Below are positions 12,914 to 18,479 of a stretch of 18,479 nt of DNA, piece by piece. This stretch comes from Oscillospiraceae bacterium (GTDB lineage Bacteria; Bacillota; Clostridia; Oscillospirales; UBA929): assembly GCA_031282535.1 (NCBI GenBank), contig JAITDM010000181.1:1-18479 (forward strand). Direction: 5' to 3'. Within the stretch, counting starts at the first letter, position 1. Every line of letters starts with the position of its first letter. Made by a program: the position numbers and the translations under genes. The notes under the pieces are model-generated. The model worked only from the letters and a program-made list of their open reading frames with translations, searched no databases and had not been told where the DNA came from.

Positions 12914-15900
12914 TTATTTTTTCTCCAGTTTGCCCTTGTAGGTGAACACGTAATCCGGGAACAGACCGGGCAGCCTGACGCCGGAGATGACCACATCCTC
13001 GCCGCCGGCGTAATCGCTTGCGTTGGCGTCGGAGAAGAGGATGGATTTCCCGCTGGCTTCAAGTATGCCGCCCACGGATACGCCGTTCAAGGTCACGTCA
13101 AATCGAGCCGCATCCAACGCGATGGTCGTGTTGAAATACGCCTTAACCATGTTGCTTTCGGTCTCAACACGGATCGACCACACGTCGTCGGGCAGCGGGA
13201 CAATGGACAGATCCCTGCTGCCTACAAACGTGTCTCCATTGTAGACCATGATGAAATAGGTCCCCGCCACGGCTTTGTCCTTGGGCACGCTGAGCCTCGC
13301 GCCGCCGTCAGCCAAAGCGGCCTCGGCTATGACGTCGCGGCCGCTGCTCACCAACACGGCTCTTGTGCCTGCCGCGCCGGACACGTTGATGTTGGCGTTG
13401 TAACCGGCCACCAGGGTGTCCACGTCGGCCGCGAACGCGCTCGGCTCCTCGGCCGCGGCGATGTTGATGCTGGTCACCGTCACGTTTTGGGCGCTGCTGG
13501 CAAACGCCACACGCAGGATGTGCTCGCCGGCGCCGAGATCCACCGGCTGAGCGGTCGTCATGCCGGTCACGGTGTACGACGCCTTTTCCACACCGTCTAC
13601 CAAAACTTTGACGGCGTCGGCAGCGGTTCCGGAGCCGGTCCGCGCGAAGCTCACGTTGTACGTGCCGCCACGCACGACGTTGATCTTGTACTCGACCCAG
13701 GTGTCGCCGCACCAGTTGGCCGTGGTGGGCGTGGTAATCCGCGTGGACGCGAGCAGACCGCCCTTGCCGTAAACAGGCTGGATGTAGGTCGGCTTGAACG
13801 GCTCGGCGTTGTAATTCGGGGTTACCACGTTGTTGGCGGCGTTGGCGACCCATGTGTAAATCGTACCGCTGATGGCGGACGTGCCGGTGGGCCTGACGAC
13901 AATGGCCGGGCCTTGGCGGAGATCGCCGGACGGCCTGACCGGAAGCGGCGTGGCGTCGTTGTACTCCTCGTTTTTCGTGAGGCCGGCGCCGATGTCAAAC
14001 ATATAGGGCTTGCTGGGGTCGTCGTTGAAGCCGATCCACTCGGGGTGCCAGTACCACGGGAAGGCGGTCTTGCCCGTGAAGTCGTAGTCGCCGAACAGGA
14101 TGTCGGTCATGCCGCGGCCCTCGGTGCCGGGCCACCACACCTGGACATAGGCGTCGATGTCGTCGATCACGTTGTCCAGAACCAGCGGACGCGCGGAGTA
14201 GGAGATCACGACGATCTTCGCCCCGGGGTAGTTGGCCTTCGCGTTTTGGAGCGTGGCGTAATCGGTGGGGTGCAGCTGCAGGGTGTGGGATATGATCGTG
14301 CCCAAAACGGTGCCGGTGAGGGTTGTGTCGCCGTTGCCCTCGGCGTACGCGGTCTCGCCGACGGTCACGAGCACCACGTCGTACTCATTGTCGTCGCCGG
14401 CGTTGCGCGCGCCGGTGATGTTGAACTGGGCGCCGGCGCCCGACCCGTTGGCGCCGAAGTTGCCGTCGGTCTTGACCTGCGCGATGGCCTCCAGCAGTGT
14501 GTCGCCGGCATAGAAATTGTGGTTCGTGGAGGATTCCCCCTGCCACACCCTGGTCCAGCCGCCGAGCTGCCAGCCGATGTTGTTGGCGAAGCGCCCGGTC
14601 ACCATGATCTTATTACCGGGGACGTCCTTCAGCGTCGCCATCACTTTGTCCTTGTTCTTGAGCAGCACCATGGACTCGCGGACAGCCTGCCGGGCCAACG
14701 CCACGGTTTCGGGTTTTCTGAGCTGTGTTTTCGCCTTCGCCGTCGCGGCGGCGAGCCGTTCGTTGCGCGTTTCGCCTGTTTCGGCTTTCACAAGTGTCGG
14801 CCTGTCGAACAGGCCCAGCTCAAACTTGACGCGCAGGATCCTGGTGACGGCGTCGTCGATGCGCGAGATCGGGACGATGCCACTGCGCACCAGCTTGATC
14901 AGGTCGGTGGTAAAGGCCGTCGTGCTGACCGCCATGTCCATATCGCCTCCGGCGTTCACAAACGCCGCTATCCTGACCTCCTGCGCGCTGAAGGCGGAGC
15001 CGTCAAAATGCGTCGGTTTCCCATAGAAGAACTCCATGTACTCCTGCCTGCCCGCCGCCGTGGAGGGCGCGTAGGGATCGGCATGGCCGGAGTTGTAGTC
15101 GCTGACCACAAACCCCGTGAAGCCGAACCCACCCTCCGACACGGGCTTCTTGATGACATTGAGCATGGATGTGAACTCATGCATTCTCAGGCCGTTGAAG
15201 TAGTTGTACGAAGGCATCAGGCTGCGCACGCCGCCCTCGACCATGATCCTGTAGGCGTTCAGCATGTCCCAGACTTCCGGGTCGGCCTTCAGCTGCTCCG
15301 GCGTGAGCTCTTTCAGCGCCTTCATGTTGGCCAGCTGATCCATGGAGAGGCTGCCATAGGCGCCGTAGCCGACGATCGGGAAGTTGGGGTTGTAATAGAA
15401 TCCATTGCCGGCGTTCGCGCCGTTGACGGTGGAGCCCTCCGTGGTGAAGTGCTTCATCGTGCCGACGACCTGGGCGCCGTTGCCAAGGAACGCGTACTGG
15501 TTTTTGTCGCCCGGCTCTCCGGTGTCGAGGCCGTCCCACTTGTCCGGCCTGCCGCCCTGGAAGCCCATGGAGTAGTAGTTGCCGGATATGCCGTTCTTCT
15601 CACGGTCGTGGCCCCAGCCCTCATGGTAGCGGCCCCAGCGGGGGTTCTGCCCCATGACGATGGCCGGCGAGAAGCTGGCGAACAGCTCCAGCGCGCGCAT
15701 TTCGGTGGCGACCGCGCGGCCTATCTGCTCCAAAAGCTGCGGATCCCCGGACGCCGCGCCGGACGCGTGGGGAAAGACCGTCGTGCCGGGCGCGTGGACC
15801 GTGCCGTGGACGGCATCGATCTCGTAGAGGACCGGGATGCCGAGGGGCGTCTCGTCCATCGCGGTCTGCCACTGGTCATATGAATCCAACCATCCGGACA

Positions 15901-16300
15901 CGGTGTTGCCCATGCCGTCCCCGCCGTTCGCCACGGAAAGACCAAACGTATTGCCGGGAACCGAACCTCCGCCCGACAGGACCGAGCCGATGTAAAAGTT
16001 TTTGGCGTTGGTGTTGTTGGGGCGCTGCAGCTGGGTCATCTGCCCCACTTTTTCTTTCAGCGTCATCTGGTCCAGCAGGGCCTTTACCCTGACCTCGATG
16101 GGCTTGCTCTTGTCCATGTAGACGGATTTGTCCACGACGCGGCCCTCGGCCAAGGGGTCTGTGTTGTTGATGCCCTCCTGCTCGGGGTATGTCTCGGCCA
16201 GCGTGATGACCGACGATGAGATCAGCGTCAGGGACAGGGCGAGCACCGCCGCCATCACCAGGGAAAGCGCCCTGCGGAATGTTTTCGCAGACTTTTTCAT
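12914..16300 (-). CDS. Secreted GH3-family beta-glycosidase with C-terminal accessory modules
   Basis: An 1128-residue exported enzyme, longer than the usual 700-850. Signal peptide at about 1-35. The GH3 N-terminal domain includes MTLKEKVGQMTQLQRP, EIDAVHGT (Asp162), NPRWGRYHEGWG, KHF (283-285) and GFVVSDYNSGHAD with the predicted nucleophile Asp401. The GH3 C-terminal domain (about 530-760) carries VGETAYAEGNGD (648-658), the loop that holds the acid/base in ExoI-type enzymes. Then comes a jelly-roll, CBM6/35-like module (about 840-948; RGGTYNVSFARTGSG, VLVDGV, LGAGEHILRVAFA) and a last beta-rich domain (about 955-1128) of unknown family. It should release glucose or a related sugar from beta-glucans or oligosaccharides outside the cell. 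It has no dockerin, unlike the operon at 2.4-7.2 kb. ATG 16300 has GGGAGG 8 nt upstream. Second gene of its operon. Confidence 0.94.
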   Translation of the reverse strand: MKKSAKTFRRALSLVMAAVLALSLTLISSSVITLAETYPEQEGINNTDPLAEGRVVDKSVYMDKSKPIEVRVKALLDQMTLKEKVGQMTQLQRPNNTNAKNFYIGSVLSGGGSVPGNTFGLSVANGGDGMGNTVSGWLDSYDQWQTAMDETPLGIPVLYEIDAVHGTVHAPGTTVFPHASGAASGDPQLLEQIGRAVATEMRALELFASFSPAIVMGQNPRWGRYHEGWGHDREKNGISGNYYSMGFQGGRPDKWDGLDTGEPGDKNQYAFLGNGAQVVGTMKHFTTEGSTVNGANAGNGFYYNPNFPIVGYGAYGSLSMDQLANMKALKELTPEQLKADPEVWDMLNAYRIMVEGGVRSLMPSYNYFNGLRMHEFTSMLNVIKKPVSEGGFGFTGFVVSDYNSGHADPYAPSTAAGRQEYMEFFYGKPTHFDGSAFSAQEVRIAAFVNAGGDMDMAVSTTAFTTDLIKLVRSGIVPISRIDDAVTRILRVKFELGLFDRPTLVKAETGETRNERLAAATAKAKTQLRKPETVALARQAVRESMVLLKNKDKVMATLKDVPGNKIMVTGRFANNIGWQLGGWTRVWQGESSTNHNFYAGDTLLEAIAQVKTDGNFGANGSGAGAQFNITGARNAGDDNEYDVVLVTVGETAYAEGNGDTTLTGTVLGTIISHTLQLHPTDYATLQNAKANYPGAKIVVISYSARPLVLDNVIDDIDAYVQVWWPGTEGRGMTDILFGDYDFTGKTAFPWYWHPEWIGFNDDPSKPYMFDIGAGLTKNEEYNDATPLPVRPSGDLRQGPAIVVRPTGTSAISGTIYTWVANAANNVVTPNYNAEPFKPTYIQPVYGKGGLLASTRITTPTTANWCGDTWVEYKINVVRGGTYNVSFARTGSGTAADAVKVLVDGVEKASYTVTGMTTAQPVDLGAGEHILRVAFASSAQNVTVTSINIAAAEEPSAFAADVDTLVAGYNANINVSGAAGTRAVLVSSGRDVIAEAALADGGARLSVPKDKAVAGTYFIMVYNGDTFVGSRDLSIVPLPDDVWSIRVETESNMVKAYFNTTIALDAARFDVTLNGVSVGGILEASGKSILFSDANASDYAGGEDVVISGVRLPGLFPDYVFTYKGKLEKK

Positions 16301-16336
16301 ACACTTAACCTCCCAAAATTGTGAAAGAAATCATCA

Positions 16337-17182
16337 TCAGTTTTGAACGCTCGGGAACACGGGCGTGTGATCGGCGTTCCAGTAGAATACGCCGTAGCTG
16401 TACGCGCCGGCCGGATATTCCGACAAGTCGATGTCAAACGTCAGCCCGACCGCCGTGTTGGCGGCGACGTCCACCGACGTCCTTTCCGTGTAAGCAAGGG
16501 TTCCGTCGCGGTTGTACGCGGCCAGAATGGCAAAGCCCGTGAGCGGCGCATCCGAATTGTCGGCGATGAGCGCGAACGCGGTATCGTCGAATGCGGCGTC
16601 GAGGACATAATCCCACCGGAAGGTGTGCGAGTAGATCACCGTCGCCAAACCGGTCCCCTGGGCCGCCACCGTCAGCCTGCGCTCGATGGGGTTCACCCCT
16701 TCGGTCAGAGCCGGCATGACGATCCTGCCGTCGGCGCTGAGGCGCGCCCAACCGGCCGTGTTCACATAAGTGTCCACAAACGACCCGCTGACCTGCGAGC
16801 CGGGGAGGTAAGAGCCCGCCGGGCTGCCGGATTCGCCGACGTAGTACGCGTCGACGGAGTCGGCCTCAAACGCGTAATAATACGCGGCCCCGGCCGCTTG
16901 GTTCGTGATGTAGACGTCGGGCATCGGGATTTTGCGCACCAATGTGACGCCGCCTATCGGCGCGTCGTCCCCGTAGAACGTCGCGACGTACGACCCGTTC
17001 GTCAGCGACCCGTCGAAATAGGACCCGACCGGGTTGCCCGTTGCGCCCACGTAATACACATCCGCCGAGCCGGCTCCGTACGCGGTGATGGCGAAGGCCG
17101 ACAGGCAGAGCGCGGCGGCCAGCATCACGGCGGCAACGCGACCCGTTCCCCTTACAGAGAACCTTGATGTTTTTAAAAACAT
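16337..17182 (-). CDS. Secreted protein of unknown function with an internal duplication
   Basis: A 281-residue protein with a clear signal peptide (about 1-37, ending in ITAYGAG). Two 30-residue repeats at 41-70 and 111-140 share the pattern D-YYVG--G-P-GSY--GS--GS-V-T, with 16 identical positions by eye. The C-terminal part (about 168-281) is beta-rich with FAILAAYNRDGTLAYTERTS and GAYSYGVFYWNADHTPVF, resembling an Ig-like domain found at the ends of clostridial secreted enzymes. No catalytic motif or anchor was recognised. It lies 36 bp upstream of the GH3 gene and is almost certainly co-transcribed with it, so a carbohydrate-binding or surface-display role is plausible. ATG 17182 lies within a 16-bp palindrome (17167-17182) and has a weak ribosome binding site (AAGGATGTGG). 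Confidence 0.8.
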   Translation of the reverse strand: MFLKTSRFSVRGTGRVAAVMLAAALCLSAFAITAYGAGSADVYYVGATGNPVGSYFDGSLTNGSYVATFYGDDAPIGGVTLVRKIPMPDVYITNQAAGAAYYYAFEADSVDAYYVGESGSPAGSYLPGSQVSGSFVDTYVNTAGWARLSADGRIVMPALTEGVNPIERRLTVAAQGTGLATVIYSHTFRWDYVLDAAFDDTAFALIADNSDAPLTGFAILAAYNRDGTLAYTERTSVDVAANTAVGLTFDIDLSEYPAGAYSYGVFYWNADHTPVFPSVQN

Positions 17183-17585
17183 GTAGGTACCACATCCTTA
17201 AAATTAAAATTCGTGCTGATCAAACCGTGTGAGGTCCGTCCGGAACCTCCGAACACTTTGACGGCTTGCATGTTGATGTGCAATCATCTCCTCTCTCGCC
17301 CGCCCCAAAACGCCGCGCACGCGCACGGCCGTTTTGAAAGCCCCCTTTGCGATACGGCAAGAGACCCGGTCCGCGGTCCGCCGCGTCCGCGGCGGGCGGA
17401 ACCCCCGGGGCAAGACCGTCCTGCACAGACGGTCCCGCCGGCGGCGGCCTCCTCCTCTGCACACAGAGGCGACCGCGCCCGGACGCATTCCTCCCGCGCG
17501 AAACCCATTGGGCCGCAGTCCTTGTAGCGTTTCCCGCCTGGTCTGCTGCGCCATATCTCTCAAAAAGTGTGCCATGGGCACTGGC
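17183..17585 (-). promoter_or_regulatory. Long, hairpin-rich 5' leader of the GH3 operon
   Basis: About 400 nt separate the predicted transcription start from the first gene. Read on the minus strand it contains a series of stems: 17569-17581 (GTGCC/GGCAC at the very 5' end), 17496-17537 (8 of 9 pairs, enclosing a small CCC/GGG hairpin), 17454-17469 (6 bp, 4-nt loop), 17414-17434 (7 bp, 7-nt loop) and 17231-17249 (GAGG plus TCC, one bulge). A 138-residue frame spans the region but is Arg-rich, low in hydrophobics and lacks a sensibly spaced ribosome binding site, so I do not call it a gene. I could not match the leader to a known riboswitch class. Confidence 0.45.
17266..17283. repeat. Possible operator dyad in the GH3 leader
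   Basis: TTGCA (17266-17270) and TGCAA (17279-17283) form an 18-bp inverted repeat with an 8-nt centre. Size and symmetry are like a repressor site, but it lies about 300 nt downstream of the predicted promoter, so it could equally be chance. Confidence 0.25.
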
Positions 17586-17591
17586 CCATCC

Positions 17592-17620
17592 ATCATATTC
17601 TGCAAAATCCGCAAAGTCAA
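17592..17620 (-). promoter_or_regulatory. Promoter of the secreted-protein/GH3 operon
   Basis: On the minus strand TTGACT (17620-17615) and TATGAT (17597-17592) are 17 nt apart, predicting a start near 17585. It lies at the edge of the AT-rich block 17600-17760. No equally good promoter was seen closer to the gene. Confidence 0.7.
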
Positions 17621-17718
17621 GACCTAAATGCAATATTTTTTATGCATTTCAACCACGACAAACAGAGAAAATTTTCGAAAACACAATTTTAAGAAGGTTT
17701 CCTTCCATAAAAACAACA

Positions 17719-17753
17719 ATAAAACGCCGTTTTTATAAAAAACAACGTTTTAT
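17719..17753. repeat. Nested AT-rich inverted repeat upstream of the ylmH-like gene
   Basis: ATAAAACG and CGTTTTAT enclose GTTTTT and AAAAAC around a 3-nt loop, so 8 bp and 6 bp stems are separated by a 2-by-2 internal loop. The 35-nt structure lies between two divergent promoters, where a terminator would have no upstream gene. It could be a protein-binding site or an insulator; part of CCATAAAA is also repeated just upstream (17706-17713). Confidence 0.55.
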
Positions 17754-17811
17754 GGCGGCTGGCACCCCTGCGCCGGGGAAATTGTAATATTATGGTAACT
17801 GTGGCCGCCGA

Positions 17812-17840
17812 TTGCACGGGGTGCGGCGGTGTGCTAAAAT
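17812..17840 (+). promoter_or_regulatory. Promoter of the ylmH-like gene
   Basis: TTGCAC (17812-17817) and TAAAAT (17835-17840) are 17 nt apart, and a TG one base before the -10 box makes it an extended -10 promoter. The start should be near 17847. A TTGACA at about 17854 lacks a matching -10 box. Confidence 0.7.
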
Positions 17841-17901
17841 GAAACTGGTTTTGACAGCATATCCGGATCATAAATGGAAAATTTTAGGATGATAAAATAC
17901 C

Positions 17902-18479
17902 ATGGACGACAACCTGCTTCCCCATTTTGACGACCTGGCCCGCAAGGCGTGCCGCCAGGGCCGCGCCGTGTCCGGGTTTCTCTCCCCCGCGGAGCAAACC
18001 CTTGTCACACAGCATTTTGCCCGCCGCCGGGACGTAAACGTCGTCTTCGAAGGCGGGTTCCCCGGCGCGGTCCGTGCGGTGGCCATCCTCACGGAACCCG
18101 ACTGGGGCGACGCCGGAGACCCCGGCGAACTGCTGGCCTGTATCAAGGTCGATCATCGGCCGCAGGACGAGATCGGCCACAGGGACATCCTGGGCGCTCT
18201 CATGGCCATGGGCGTCGAGCGCCGCGCCGTGGGGGACATCGTGGCCGGCGGCCCGCCCGCGTATTTTCTCTGCCGGCGGACACTGGCGCGCTTTTTCCTG
18301 GACCAGGTCGTCCGGATCGGCCGGGCGGGGACGGCGCTGTCCGAAGTCCCCCTGTCCGAGATCCCCATCCGGACGGAGACCCTGCGCGCCAAAACGGTCT
18401 CGGTCTCCTCCCCCCGGCTGGACACGCTGGTGGGCGGCGCGTTCGGCTTGGCGCGCGAAAAGGCCGCCTCCCTGATCGA
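17902..18479 (+). CDS. ylmH: YlmH-like RNA-binding protein (S4 family), 3' end outside window
   Basis: The frame opens at ATG 17902 and is still open at the right edge (192 codons seen of an expected 255-265). It matches YlmH: FLSPAEQTLVTQHFAR, NVVFEGGFPGAVRAVAIL, the highly conserved HRDILGALMAMGVERRAVGDI, and SSPRLDTLVGGAFGLAREKA, which leads into the C-terminal S4 RNA-binding domain just beyond the window. YlmH binds ribosomes; in Bacillus it has been linked to ribosome-associated quality control and, by location in the division cluster, to cell division. Here it is not next to visible division genes. The ribosome binding site is modest (AGGA about 13 nt upstream). Confidence 0.9.
   Translation, partial: MDDNLLPHFDDLARKACRQGRAVSGFLSPAEQTLVTQHFARRRDVNVVFEGGFPGAVRAVAILTEPDWGDAGDPGELLACIKVDHRPQDEIGHRDILGALMAMGVERRAVGDIVAGGPPAYFLCRRTLARFFLDQVVRIGRAGTALSEVPLSEIPIRTETLRAKTVSVSSPRLDTLVGGAFGLAREKAASLI

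Noticed and set aside
13487..15883. Long plus-strand frame of 798 codons opposite the GH3 gene
   Set aside because: It is antisense to a clear GH3 enzyme, consists of Arg/Gly/Val/His-rich sequence without domains, and arises from the GC-rich codon pattern of the true gene.
17167..17182. Perfect 16-bp palindrome including the start codon of the secreted repeat protein
   Set aside because: All A/T in the centre with no room for a loop; as RNA it would form at most a weak 6-bp stem, so start-codon masking is not convincing.
17204..17620. 138-codon minus-strand frame upstream of the secreted repeat protein
   Set aside because: Arg-rich composition, no domain, and start codons either lack a ribosome binding site or have one with no spacing; the DNA is better explained as a structured leader.
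1..18479. CRISPR arrays, tRNA or rRNA genes, insertion sequences
   Set aside because: No regularly spaced repeats, no cloverleaf or rRNA signature and no transposase or integrase frame were seen on either strand.

Overview
This GC-rich window reads as a chromosomal segment of a Gram-positive clostridial bacterium, probably in the Oscillospiraceae/Ruminococcaceae range and possibly uncultured. The basis is strong AAGGAGG/GGGAGG-type ribosome binding sites, a YajC gene next to a TIGR04086-type membrane protein, a YlmH-type S4 protein, and secreted proteins with dockerin and cohesin modules. The genus assignment is inference; no rRNA or tRNA is present.

Layout. 1-736 (minus): yajC followed by a TIGR04086-like membrane protein cut by the window edge. 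1049-2185 (plus): a membrane-bound GGDEF diguanylate cyclase with its own promoter and a downstream terminator. 7223-2432 (minus): three genes encoding a secreted C69-family dipeptidase with a cohesin-like module and a dockerin, a short membrane-tethered cohesin protein, and a DUF6273 protein ending in the same cohesin-like plus dockerin tail. 10444-7355 (minus): a complete glutamate/polar amino acid ABC transporter (ATPase, binding lipoprotein, two permeases) behind a consensus promoter and an attenuator-like leader. 10.6-12.7 kb: a visibly more AT-rich island with two compact modules facing tail to tail, a DUF3990/DUF3791-type three-gene cassette (plus) and a Phd/PIN toxin-antitoxin pair (minus). 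17182-12914 (minus): an unknown secreted repeat protein followed by a large secreted GH3 glycosidase, with a roughly 400-nt hairpin-rich leader and a strong terminator. 17902-end (plus): a YlmH-like gene, cut by the window edge.

How it fits together. The most interesting unit is the dockerin/cohesin operon. It looks like a minimal cellulosome-like assembly whose enzyme is a peptidase rather than a glycanase. It lies directly downstream of an amino-acid importer with no terminator or promoter recognised between them, so peptide hydrolysis at the surface and uptake of the products may be linked. The GH3 operon provides sugar release but has no dockerin. The AT-rich island is probably acquired.
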